A stretch of DNA of 64,000 nucleotides, from positions 543,319 to 607,318 of the forward strand of contig MU867076.1 in NCBI GenBank assembly GCA_033725935.1. The letters are read 5' to 3'. The notes below the pieces were generated by a model, which was not told where the DNA came from, did not search any database, and saw nothing but the letters and a program-made list of their open reading frames with translations. Source of the stretch: Cladorrhinum sp. PSN259. Its lineage: Eukaryota > Ascomycota > Sordariomycetes > Sordariales > Podosporaceae. A program made the translations under genes and the position numbers. Positions 33,503 through 44,842 of this stretch are shown here, piece after piece; position 1 is the stretch's first letter; each line of letters opens with the position of its first letter.

Positions 33503-34206
33503 TCAAAGACCCTTCTTGGCAAGGGCGGCGTTGGCATAGGCATCGTGCTCGTCAATGTCAATGGCCTCCCAGGGGTAGCAGATCCACTCGTCCCCGACGG
33601 TGCGGGCGGCCCAGTACTTTTCGTCGACGACGTCGGCGGGGAGGATTCCTCTCTTTTGCTTGTCCTTGTTCTGTTTTGTCACAAATCAAATCAGCGATTC
33701 CGTCAAACATAAAGAGGATAACAAGTAAAGGGGAGAGTAGGGTAAAAACGCACATGCAACACAAAAATTCCAAACTCGGTCTTCTCCTCGCTGCCAAACT
33801 TGATCCTGGCCTCCTCGACATCCTTCTGAAGCTCCTTGACGGCGTACTCCAGCGTGGTCCTGGTGTCGTCGACCTCGTCGACGATTAGGATGCGCTTGCC
33901 GATCAAGTTGGACATGGAACCCAACGATGACAAATCCAACCACTGGGTGCGGGTGACCTTAGTGCCCGGCTCCTCGACCACGGCGTCGCTGGCGAGCTGC
34001 TCGTACAGAGACAAGCCAATGGCTTGGATGGGGATGTTGGGGGAGCCGGGCTGCTTGAGGAAGGAACGGAGGATGCGGGCGGGGACGTAGCCGCCGCCAC
34101 CGATGGCGATCATGAGGTGTGGCTTGAAGTCTGCGAGGATTTTGGGGGCCGTCTCCTGGCAGAGCTTGTGCACGTCATTGTAGGTTACGTAGAGTTTTTC
34201 GGCCAT
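33503..34206 (-). CDS. XPT1: Xanthine/hypoxanthine phosphoribosyltransferase (XPT1/HPT1 family)
   Basis: Minus-strand exons 33754-34206 and 33503-33670 (83-nt intron, GTGCGT donor, AACAG acceptor) encode 206 aa, similar in size to yeast Hpt1 and Xpt1. Motifs include MIAIGGGGYVPARILRSFLK, SLYEQL, VTRTQWLDL and the PRPP-binding loop ILIVDEVDDTRTT at residues about 106-118. The second exon supplies ILPADVVDEKYWAARTVGDE and YPWEAIDI, which match the family's C-terminal part. It catalyses purine base salvage with PRPP in the cytosol. Sequence inspection alone does not separate xanthine from hypoxanthine/guanine preference, so the symbol is a family-level choice. Confidence 0.9.
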
Positions 34207-36314
34207 TTTGACGGTTTGGTTTTTTGTATTCTGGGGGGGTTTCTTTTCTTGGCGGAGCAGGGTGGTATGTTTCGCAAAGTAGTTATTGAAGATGGATGGG
34301 AATGAGAATGGGAATTTGGATATTGGATAGCGGGGTTGTTTTTTTTGCGACGCTGCGATGTATAAACTGATAAGCGAGGGGTTCTTGTTATATTATTTCT
34401 CTTGGCCAAGGAAGTTGTGGATGTGTTTATGAGGGATTGCCTTACAGGGAGAGAGAGAATGAGGGGTTCTTTATAAAGGAGAAAATACAAATGTGTTTTC
34501 CAAAAGAAAAGATGAATCACCTCAGAACCAAAATATGGGATTTAGGAGAAGGCGACAAAAAAAAAGCTCAGACAACCCCACCAACCAAAAAAATCTCGGG
34601 ACCCCGCAGTCAACGGTGCAAGGTCACACACTTGGTGTGCCTGCCGGCCGCCCGTTGTTTCCCGGAGAACTCCACTGCATCAGCCTGCATGAAGGGGAAG
34701 CTAACGTGGAATGGCAGGTGGCTCCTCTTTCATTTGGTTTGCAAGGGCGGAGCTCGCCGACGACTCTTTTGTTTGGCATTTCGGTTTTTTTTTGTAGAAG
34801 GTATCATCATGCAAGTAATCAGGACAGTGCCATTTTGAGAATACTGCATAGCCACCCACACGGCAAGCGTGTGATAATGAGCTCTTTTAGAGTGACAAAG
34901 CTAAAGCCAATGATATACGCCGAAGCAGGTAACATCTCAACCCCATCAGGGCCTCGAAGATGATGTCCCCTGACTGAACACTAGTTGGCGTGAGGGTCGC
35001 GGTACTAATACATTGAAGGAGTTATTGTGCTTACTGGTACAGTGTTTTATACCGTACGTGTGCCGCCACCACTTTGAGATCCCTAGGTTTGTTGAAAAAC
35101 GCGGCTTGAGCTTAACCTTAATTTCGCTTCACAGAGTAGATTTCCAGAATCTTGGAGGCCAGGTGGATTTGACATTTCGGGCGCCTCTCATCAGATATTT
35201 CACGTGTTGGTTGTTCTCTCGGCTGCTGTGCATTTGTAGTATGACATCTTGACTACCTGCGGCGTTTCAGTAGAATTATGAGAACCCGAGGTGTCACACC
35301 TCCACAGTAATTTATGAATAGAAGGTTCTCCGTCAGAGAGATTTAGTTATAACAAGAGTGTGAGTGACGCTGTTCGCTGACGGGACAGCTCCTCATTTGA
35401 GTATTTCAGATTATTCATACTGGGTCATGACAGGAAGTAGCAGACAGGTATATCTTGTATTACCCTAAGAGCCTAAGCCGCGATAGTGATTTGTCAAAGC
35501 TTGGATGGTAATATCCAACTGCTCGGACAAATGATTTTCAGACACTAGGATGACTTCGCCCTCAGGCCATGCTTACTATAGTAGACATTTTTTTCCTCGC
35601 TCATCATGCTGTATCCCAATAAAAAAGCTCAAGATAAGTCGTTAGTTAAAAGTGTATAAAAGTATACTTAATTCTAAAACCCAGATTTCTATGAGTTTGC
35701 CCGGAAACCTAATCATACCATCACTTCTGAGTCAAATAACGTAAAATAAACCATAGGCTGAAATATATATCTCAGACCGATACCTGATTAATAAAGATAC
35801 AAAATCAAAGCAAAGTTAGTTTAGTTAGCTGTATATATAATCTTTATGAGACCCCACTAAGTCCACGTCATTTACTGTTTATAGAAAGGAAAGTTAGAAC
35901 GGGCTTAACTAATATATCGAGCGTTAATGAAGCCCTCTTGACTACCTACCATCATCATCCGTGATGTTATAAATAAATTTTTCTAGGGAAATAAATAAAA
36001 AAATATAAAAAAAGAACAAAACAAATAAGAAACTTGAACTTGAATTTGGACCAAAAGATTTCGTGATTACAGCGGTAGTATTATCATGATCAAAAGGGGA
36101 TCTTCTAGCTCCCAACGACAAATACCATCATAAATCCCTATAAAAAAAAAAGAACCCAATAAACAATACACAATCTTGACCACATCTCCAATTTCGTACA
36201 TGGTGATTGAACCTTGGAACACAAGATAGAAAGAAAAAGGAGAAGGTTTAGACAACATCACAAAAACACCATCATTACATCCCCTTTTCAACCCCCTTCC
36301 ACAATTGAAAACAA
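34207..36314. other. Gene-poor region, partly AT-rich
   Basis: No supported gene in 2.1 kb. The first 400 bp is the promoter and leader of the phosphoribosyltransferase gene. GC content falls clearly after about 35240; see the separate AT-rich entry. The last 250 bp is probably the 3' region of the Met-rich gene. Confidence 0.45.
35585..36060. repeat. AT-rich island, possible RIP-decayed repeat relic
   Basis: Composition is visibly AT- and TpA-rich compared with its surroundings, without open frames. In fungi with RIP, such islands are often mutated transposon remains. I see no terminal repeats or coding remnant, so the origin is a guess from composition. Confidence 0.3.
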
Positions 36315-38061
36315 TCAAGGCCTCTTCTCAGAAGGCGACGATGACATCCTGTTCCTATCATCCATCATCGTCATGCCGTTATTCCCCATAGCCATATACC
36401 GCATCAACCAGCTGACCTCGCGGCCCTTGTGGCCATCACAGCCCTTGCAGCCCTTACGAGCCATCTCCAAACCAATGTACCCGGCACTCATGCCATTCTT
36501 CTGGCTGGCACCAGCAGCAAGGCCAGTCCAGCTGAGACGCTTAGCGCCCTTCTTCATAGGGTGAGAAGCAGCATGATAGTTGCTCATGGCGGAAATCTCG
36601 CGCTTCTCAGCACAGTCACGATCGATAATCATGGTATTGTCCATCATGCTGCGGCAGGAGGAAGCAGCCGAAGCGCTGCTGCCCATGCACATCATCATCT
36701 GAGCCGGGAACAGCGCCATGAGGTAATCTTCCACCATGAGCCCCGAGCAGGGCATCATGGGCATCATTATCTTGTTCATCATCCTCATCTTTGAGCTGAC
36801 CATGGTTTTCTCGGTAGCCATCATCTTGCCGTTCTTCATCATTGTCGTGTCGTTCATGACAAAAACGCCACCGCAGTACCGGCCGTTCATCTTCTCGCGG
36901 ACGCCCTGGAGGATACCCATTTGAGCAAAAGGGTCAGTCGTCATGGCGAAGTGCTCGACGTGGACTCCCTTGCGCTCGCTATTCATCAAGAGAGAAGAGT
37001 CGTTGGGGTGCATGGGGGAGGACTCCAGCATTGATTCACCGGCGGGGAGCATGAACTCGGAAGCGGCAGAACCAAAGGTGTAGATCTCGAGCTTTCGCAT
37101 CTTGTCTGCGGGCAGGTCGCAGCAGAGCTGGGAGACGGCCTGGGAGACGAGGACGCAGCTGTCGTTGTGGCACATGACGACGCATCGCTGCATGTTGTCG
37201 TCCAGGAGGGCGGTCCGCATCTGGGTGTAGAGGTTGCGGCGGACTTGGCTGGGCATCACCATGCAGCGCTGCATCATCATGCACATCATGTCGAAGGGCA
37301 TGCCCCAGGTTGTCATGCAGATGCACATCATGGGTCGGCCAAACATGCGGCAGAGCATGGGGAGGGTGTTCATGTGGCAGTGGCGCGAGCTTTACATCCC
37401 ACAGTCAGTATTGAAGTTCTTGATTGAAGGGGACAGAAACATACCTCATGCCCATACCGCCCATAAATATCCACTTCTCATTCTCCATATCCTGGCCCAT
37501 CATCCAGCCCTCCGAGGCGGACTCGGGGCTGGACATGTGCATCTGATCCTTTCCGTTAAGCATCCAGCACATGGCCATGACCATCATGGCGCAGCAGCCC
37601 ATCCACATGGCAAACATGGCACCGGGAAGCATCATCCACATGGGGACAGCCATGACCATCATGAGAATCTCCATGCAGGTGAGCATGGTGTGCATCATCA
37701 TGTGGCCCATGTCGGCCCAGCTCATATGCTTACGCTGGGTGAGCATGGCCCAGCATATGTTGGGCATCATCTTCACCATGCACATCATCTCTTCGCGCAT
37801 CATCGACCACATTGACTGCTGCTGGGAGCGTGGGACGGTGCCGCAGGCTCCATCACAGAGAGGAGGTATGTAGGTCATGGGAGCCGAGTCCATGGACATC
37901 ATGGCTGGTGATTTCATGTTGGGCATGTTGCCGTTGGCCATGCTTGATGGGGATGGGGTCAACATGGTAGGAGAGGAAGCACCCATCATTGTTGGTGGCG
38001 TTTGTGGGGATGGTGATGATGTGGCGTGTGGTGTGGATGGGGTCTTGTTTTGCCGGGGCAT
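36315..38061 (-). CDS. Methionine/cysteine-rich protein with degenerate alpha/beta-hydrolase-like core
   Basis: Minus-strand exons 37445-38061 and 36315-37389 (55-nt intron, GTATGT donor, TAAAG acceptor) encode 563 aa. The splice joins KWIFMGGMGM to SSRHCHMNTLPMLCRMFGRP. By hand count there are 107 Met (19%) and 26 Cys. Residues 1-65 are Pro/Ser/Met-rich. Residues about 121-168 form a hydrophobic hairpin, probably membrane-inserted, with 19 Met in 50 residues. The core has ALLDD, then VVMCHNDSC (276-284) where a nucleophile elbow would sit, EIYTFGSAASEF (308-318), HVEHFAMTTDPFAQMG and YCGGVFVMN. The C-terminal part has VEDYLMALFPAQMM, KRLSWTGL and EMARKGCKGCDGHKGREVSW. It resembles a fungal family of lipase-like proteins, but Met or Cys fills many hydrophobic positions and no G-x-S-x-G is present. 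The gene is well supported; the family is recognised by resemblance, and function is unknown. Confidence 0.75.
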
Positions 38062-40733
38062 TTACCTGCTAGGATGGAATCGAGTCCGGTAGATTTACCG
38101 ACGTCGAAGTCCCGGGTGTTGAGATATCGAAACGAGCGTGGTGGTTTGAGAGAACAAGACAAAAGAATGGCGCAATTCGGCTTCGCCGAGGGGCCATCAA
38201 TATATCTGTGAGAAGCATTGTGAAATTATCTCCCTCTCTTTGTTTACTGTCTCAATCCAGGGATGGGTCGAGAACTGAGGGAGGACGCGACATGTGCGGT
38301 GTTTGGCGTCTGCCCTTGCTTTGCATTCCATCACGGTGCAGGTGTTTGCGGGTGTTTGCACCTCAAGATATGCGTGCAATTTCACCCCCACTAAAGTTGA
38401 GTTCCAGAAGGGCTTGCCCATTTTGGTGAGATCGGGAGGTTGGTTGGCTGATCACATCTCACAAGTTGGACCCGACAGTTTGGATGGCAATCGCAAGGGA
38501 TGAATATCGGAGAGGGTTGACCGTGTTCGTGTACGCATTGAGACTGTTATCGAAGGAAATGGCACATTCCCTCGCTGAAGGACTTGTCTTTCTTTGCAGG
38601 AGTCAAAAGTTTGGGTTTGAATTTTGTACCCGAGTCACCAAGTTGCCGTGGGCCCGGCACCGACCTCGGAGTGTCTAGGTCTCCTGTCTGCTCCTGGGGA
38701 AGGAGCTCACAACAAGGTAAAATTCTGCAATTTACACTTCTGGGCTTCTCCCTCCACGGTTTTCAATCTTCGCTTAAAACAGCCGTCTCCTCTGCATTGG
38801 CACCCGCTTGGTCGTGTCGCATAGTATGTCTTCGTTCTTGCTTATTTCTTCCAACCCCTTCTCTCCACATACTGGAGCTCCGAGGTCCAAGACAGTCGCT
38901 CCTCTTTCTCCCTGCCAGACCTGGCCCACTGATCACTTCACTTGAATTCGACATATGCCCGCCTCAGGGAAAATACGTCACTCCCAGATGGCAGTCCAAT
39001 TCCCAGCTCTCCGCCAATGCTCCCACACAGACACACAAAAACACCCACCACTGCGGCCTAACGATCATGAACCTGCATAGAAGCTAGGAATCTCCGGTAC
39101 CACCGCATAGATGACGGAGAATTTTCTTGTGCCATCTCCGAACAGCCGGCGAGTTCTGACGTGGTTGTTTTCTCTACACCCTCTCATCCTCTCGGAGACT
39201 CGGTCCTTTGCATCCCCAAAGGTACTGGACAGCTGAGTACCGGCCATCGTCCCGTACCATGAACTGGGGACGATCATTACTACTTTGAGCATTCTACATT
39301 GATTGACACCTCCTGACAGGTCAACATCCCCGCATCTTTCAATATGTGAGCCGCCTGGGTAAATGGACCTCAATGAACCATTAATCAACACCCCGGACCA
39401 CAGCTAGAAAGCTGGGTCGGGTATACGTTTGTTGCTGCATTTATGATTGGTCTATTTGTAAATAGCACGACCGGACCCGGCTGGCCCAATGAATTATTCG
39501 CTCCCCCCCTGTTGCCGACTACGAAGGTTTCCCGTCTCTGATCTCACCACCCGTCTAAGCCGTCTTTGACTCTGGCCCTATCCGTCAGCCACCCGATCAC
39601 AAACCCGGAAACCAATTCTCGCACCATGAATGATGTTCAGGGGACGTTCGATGATCAGTCGATCTTGACTCCCCCGAGATAATTAGGGGTTGACAAGATA
39701 TATTTAATTATTGAATTTACACGTGAAGATTTTCTCACCATTTAACATGAAAACGTTAACTCAATCTCAGCAACTCGACGCGAAGCCATTATCCATCAGA
39801 GCACACTCTCACTCCAAGGTGGGCATTTCTTGCACTTTCTGCAACTTGACATCATCGTGTTGCATCCAGCAATACTGCAAGGTCCTGTCAAGCTGGCGGA
39901 CATTTTCGACTGCAATATGAAGTTCGCTCGGCGGCTCCATCGTGCCATCCAACCGTTAGATATCAGTGAGGAACCAATAGGACCTGTTGGCGGCAGTCCT
40001 TCCCGGCGGTCATCAATTTGATGTTACCTTTTCCAGAGCTTGAAAACCTACAAGCCGTCAACAGTAGGTCTGGAACATGAACTGGGAAGCTTGGTCTAGC
40101 ATGCAGGACGGCTCAGCCCAATATCTCAAAGCCCGTCAAACCTGTTTTCTAGTATTTTGGAGTCTTGGCTATCGCGAGTGAATAGACAAGGACGGCTCGG
40201 CGGTGACTTCTATTCCACGCCTATCGATCTGATATGAGCTGTCGTTCATTTACACGCCGGATAGGATCGATATTGATACATCCAAATTTCAAGATAAGTG
40301 CAAAATGGATAATAAATACTATCTAAAATCATCCCAGTTGTTTAATCCTGATGGAGGACTCGTTGCGATTCAGATTAAAGCCATGCTGGTTGACATCATC
40401 ACCGAGACAGAAGCTGAATGGGAGTTTGGAACAAGGACCTTGCCACCATGAAGGGAATCAATCCGCTGCTTCGAGAGGATGGGACGAGGCATCACAATCC
40501 TGTAACGACGACAGACAATGACGACGTCAACAGGGTGTTCAGAGACAGGCACATGAAGGTGGGCAGTGATAGCAAGCAAAGCTATCATCACCAGAGACAC
40601 ATAAATATCCGTCTTCTCTTCCCTCTTGGACATCTCACCTCCTCAGCAGCAGCAATCACCAGCAGAGCTCAGCACATCAAGACCAGCCAGTCACTTCAGA
40701 AAGTCCTCTTTGATATACTCCCCACAAGCCAAA
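38062..40733. other. Long divergent intergenic region
   Basis: 2.7 kb between the Met-rich gene and a small secreted protein gene, transcribed apart. I find no open frame with a recognisable domain. It could hold large promoters or non-coding transcripts; nothing in the sequence decides. Confidence 0.45.
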
Positions 40734-41503
40734 ATGAAGTCCACCTTCTTCGCCCTCCTCGCCCTGGCCACCGCAGCCTTCAGCACCCCCATCCTCACCA
40801 CTGAGGAGAACAAGCTCGCCTCCCGCCAGCTCGAATCCCAGGCCGATGCGCTTGATGCTCTCCTGGCTGTGATCCAGACTCACACTGCCAATATCAGTAA
40901 GCCCTTCACTCATGCCTTTTTTCCCACAGTCTTACAGTTCAAGTTGAAGCTGACGAATAAAATAATAGATGCCACAACAGCCGCCGCCCCTGAGAATCCG
41001 GACCTCTTCCAGCAGAACGCAGCCGCAGCCGCTCTCGCTCCGGATCTCAATGGCATCACCGCTGCCTTGACTTCAGCCACCACCCAGTTCGCCAAGCGCG
41101 CCTTCGTCGAGGCCCGTACCGGTGGCGGCGGCGGTAACAAGTCTTGCTCTTCCGATTGCTTGTTGATCAAGGTCAAGTTGATTGTTTGGGAGCTGGCTTG
41201 CACCATCAAGTTTATCATCATTAAGCTCGGGCTTGGTAAGTCTTTTTTTTTACTCTTACCTTTACTAAGACTGTGAAGGCCTCATAGTCATGACTTCCAT
41301 ATGGACATGGTTACTAATTAATAATGTTATGTGATAAAATAGCTTGTGTTCTTCAACTTCTTACTCCCCTCCTGCTTGCTCTTGTCGGTCTCGTCAAGGC
41401 GCTGGATAAGGTCGTGCTTGGTCTCTTGATTGTCGTCAAGGGTTTGGTTACTACCATTCTTGGTGCTGTTGCCGGTGGTCTTTTGGCTTTGATCATTTGG
41501 TAA
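40734..41503 (+). CDS. Small secreted protein with hydrophobic C-terminal half
   Basis: Exons 40734-40896, 40969-41235 and 41343-41503 (introns of 72 and 107 nt) encode 196 aa. Residues 1-18 are a typical signal peptide (MKSTFFALLALATAAFS). A KLASRQ motif near residue 31 resembles a Kex2-like processing region. The middle is Ala/Thr/Gln-rich and helical (LAPDLNGITAALTSATTQFA), followed by a Gly-rich hinge and CSSDC. The end is strongly hydrophobic with regularly placed lysines (LVGLVKALDKVVLGLLIVVK then GLVTTILGAVAGGLLALIIW). The last two exons are joined in phase, giving ACVLQLLTP. I do not recognise a family. A secreted, surface-active or membrane-associated peptide is possible; an effector role would be speculation. 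Confidence 0.75.
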
Positions 41504-43299
41504 AGAGCTTGACTCCGAGATAGTTTTCACTGAAGGGGGGAAATTCGGTGTCAAAAGGAAAGAGAAATACTGGCGGAGGTGGTCAGGGTCTCATGGGTGG
41601 TAATAATATATGCATGGAAACTTGATGGAATCCCGGGTCCAGTGAAGGAAGGGACTGGAGGTTGGGATTGAAAGTGACGAAAGGGAGAAGCGAGGGAGGA
41701 CAACCGATGCGCATCGATCAATGTCTTGACTGTCGCTTTCGAATTTTTTTTTCTTCTGCAGAATTATGTTTGTTTTATTTTCCCTTTTAAGCAATATCAT
41801 GATTTTTCAATATCTTTTGATTACCGTTTTATTTCACTTGTTGAGGTCTGTATTAATTAACTATTGTGAGTTTCTACTTTCTCTGTTATGTAAAAAGGAG
41901 TCAAGTTCAGGTGTGACGAAGGGTGCCAAGTTATGTAATGTACAATAAATGCCGGGATGTAAACAAACATGAATTGATTCGGAGCACGTCAACTTTCCTT
42001 TACCGTGCGTAACTGACGGGCTAGTATGACTTCAGCTCGTAGCGTTTTAGATTGTGTAACGGTTTTTTGTTCTTTTAGATATTTTTGTTTTCATATCAGA
42101 TTCTACCAATGTATTATCTGGTATGGCTGTGTGAGTCAGTTATGAAGACTTTAAGTTTTTGATCTTGCCTACCTACTTCCCTTTATCAGACTTTTATGTC
42201 GCTTGTATCTAAGACTCTGGTGCAATTAAGATGACAGACAAAAAGAAGGATGATCCAGGAAGTCAAAATAATGAGGATAGCAAAGAAGGTCGTAAAGAGG
42301 CTAAAGGTGCAAGAGATAGATGAAAAGTGAAGACATGACTGAGTACTAGGAGGATACGCTAGAGTAAAAAGACGAGAAGCACAGTCTTGATGATGTTTTG
42401 CCAGTGTCTAGCACTGATGATATTCAAAATGAGCCTTATTGTTGTTTTCATCTCTTGGAGGATCTGCCCTGATCCCCGGCTTTGCTATAACAGACAGTTT
42501 GCGACATAAATTGCCGCAGCGGACATATGTACGCCAGGCCCCAAACATTCCTTCGGGGGAAGGGAGAGCTCGTGTCAATGTCACAGTTGCAGACGGCAGT
42601 TCTTTTCAGAATGGGGTTTCGTGGGGGGGGGGGAAACCTCACTCTCACATTGTTAACTCTATAGGGCTTGAACCAACGCTTGTTTGATGCAGGTAAAACA
42701 CTCTCGGTACCGGGAGCTTCATGATGATGCACATGTACTACTTCCTTTAAACTCAATACCCGGATTCCCTCAAGTTTAAATTACACGCAGAAATGCAGAG
42801 CTTCTTATTCCCTCTTTTCGGATTCAAGAATCTCACTCTCCCTGCAAAACCAGGTGCATGGGGCGTCAGATCAAACGTCAAGATCTGCGGGCATTTATGC
42901 ATCGCACTCTGTGCCGTGCCGCAATGCCGCCGCCAGCACAGTTACGGATTTGGGACGACCTATGAGAAGCTTGGATCGATATTCTGACAGGATTTGGGTT
43001 TCCCCCCAAGGAATATGCTACATGCATCATCTTTCAAAGTCGCGGTCCAGGTTTAAGGGGATGGATGCAGATGCGAACCAGTTTTGAATTTCAATACCAT
43101 GATATCCCCCCCCACGATGTTGCTTTCTGTTTCTACCCTTTCTGTTCTGTTCCCTCTTTCCAAGTTGCTCCCTTTCATTCCACTCACTTTTGAACATGAC
43201 TGCGACATCAAGTGCCCACCCTCATTGACCGGATCTGGTAGCAACCAAACTTACATTTGTCTTTCGTTTTTTACTCATACCGAATAGGTATACACCATA
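41504..43299. other. Intergenic region
   Basis: No supported gene. A 30-codon charged frame at 42231-42323 (starting MTDKKKDDPGSQ) is too short to call. A run of 11 G at about 42623-42633 is framed by GGTTTC and GAAACC, giving a possible hairpin. Confidence 0.4.
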
Positions 43300-44155
43300 A
43301 TGGACGCCCCAGAAGCAGTCCCTCGCCCGGGTTCGGTAAAGTCGCTATCTCGCGTCTGGCGTCGGGGATTCATTCAAACTGGAACGCCGCCGCCATTCAG
43401 TCCTGGCGGATTCAGCCCTCGGATCTTAAGTCCTCGCCGACGCCACGGGCATATGCACGACTCTTACTTGTACGACAAAATAGCAGAGCTTGAAGGGAAG
43501 AATAAGAAGAAAAGGATACTGGGGTTTCGGCGCGCAACGTTCTTTCTTGGCCTGTCACTGGCCATCGCCGTCTTGGTTGCGATAATCGGAGGAGGGATTG
43601 CGGGGACCTTGGCTGTCGCAAAGGCACGGAGGTATTTACAGACCCGATCTTGCAGCAAGTCACGTAACGAACGAGTAACTAATAGGAGCAAAAAGGGAAG
43701 CAACCTGCGAGCCTCAAACAACCACCCCGTCACCAACTACCCCTCCAAACCTCCCAGACCTAAAAGGAACAGCAACGGCTCTGGCGGCAATCTCGGTCCC
43801 AACCACGGGAGTGATCGACTTTGACTGCGGCACGATAGCGAACAACCGCCAAGTCGTCACGCTCGGAACCAAATCCTGGGGGTTCGACGTCCAGTGCATG
43901 ATGGATTACTTGGGGCCGGGGGTGGACATAACGGGCATGACCGTCTACCGGTTCGAGGACTGCATCAAGGCCTGCGCGATATACAACAAGGTTGCGAGGA
44001 ACAACACCTGTCTGGGGGTGCACTTTAATGCCAACTTGACGACGATTCTGCCCAAGGTGCACGGAAACTGCTGGCTGAAGGCTTACTTGCCTCAGATGTC
44101 GGCCGAGTTGAATCTGGCTGCTGTTGCCAGTTTGGTTTATTCGCCTCAGTTTTGA
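43300..44155 (+). CDS. Type II membrane protein with Cys-rich ectodomain
   Basis: Exons 43300-43631 and 43696-44155 (64-nt intron, GTATTT donor, CTAAT branch, AAAAG acceptor) encode 263 aa. The acceptor is the one that keeps frame and gives KARREATCEPQTTTPSPTTP. The N-terminus is cytosolic-like and basic (RILSPRRRHG). A transmembrane helix spans residues about 81-104 (FFLGLSLAIAVLVAIIGGGI). A Thr/Pro-rich stalk follows. The ectodomain has spaced cysteines in VIDFDCGTIANN, FDVQCMMDYLG, FEDCIKACAIYN, NNTCLGVHFN and GNCWLKAYL. The DCIKACAxYN and CLGVxF pattern resembles PAN/apple-like modules common in fungal membrane proteins, but this is not firm. Likely a surface protein; ligand unknown. Confidence 0.75.
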
Positions 44156-44842
44156 GGCTTAGGGAAAAGGGAATTTTGATGGTTTGGTTGGGCTGGGAGG
44201 GGAATATTCTATTGTAATGATACCCATGGACGATCGGAGTTTTAACGTAGTTTTAATGACCAAGTTTGATGTCTCTTTGATTCTTGACACGGCAGCAGCA
44301 GACTTGTTGACTTTCTTAATTGATTCTTCACTGTCTTCAAAAGCAAAACATTAAAAGCGGACTCAAAGAACCTGATTGGCACAGATAAGCCTACATATAT
44401 ATATGCCCATGCTCGTTTAGGGCAGGTACCTTGACGGCCAGCTAAAGACAACCCCTAAAGCAAGTCACCAACCACCGCTGCAGCAGGTTTATATAGCAGT
44501 CTCCCAGCCTCAGCCAGTACCGGCCGAGGAATGACGGAATGTCCGTCTAACCACTGTTACTGTATGGTGCAGTCGTTAGGTGTAACGCGCCTACTGCGAG
44601 GGGGTTTTCGGCTACTTGGGATGAAAAGTCGATGAACACTTCAAGTTCGAGCGCTACATAGGTCATTCCTACTTGGGTCGGTTCTTTTTTTTTTTTTCGT
44701 CTTTTCTCTTCTTTCTTGGAGCCATTTATTTCGCCTTTTGCCAAAAAAACAAGGAGCCGCACCAATCAACGGAAGTCGACAGAAAATATATGTTTGAAAG
44801 CCAATATCATAGGTAATTGCGACAAATATCTTCTTGGATTAC
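44156..44842. other. Convergent 3' region
   Basis: Lies between convergent genes. A short TA repeat sits near 44395-44404 and a T tract near 44686-44698. No gene seen. Confidence 0.5.

Noticed and set aside
36429..37815. His-rich plus-strand frames opposite the Met-rich gene
   Set aside because: ATG codons read as CAT on the other strand produce His runs; conserved blocks and the splice site exist only on the minus strand.
42448..42756. tRNA-like segment with GGTTCAAGCCC on the minus strand near 42665
   Set aside because: The flanks do not pair to a T stem and no A box, D arm or acceptor stem can be found.
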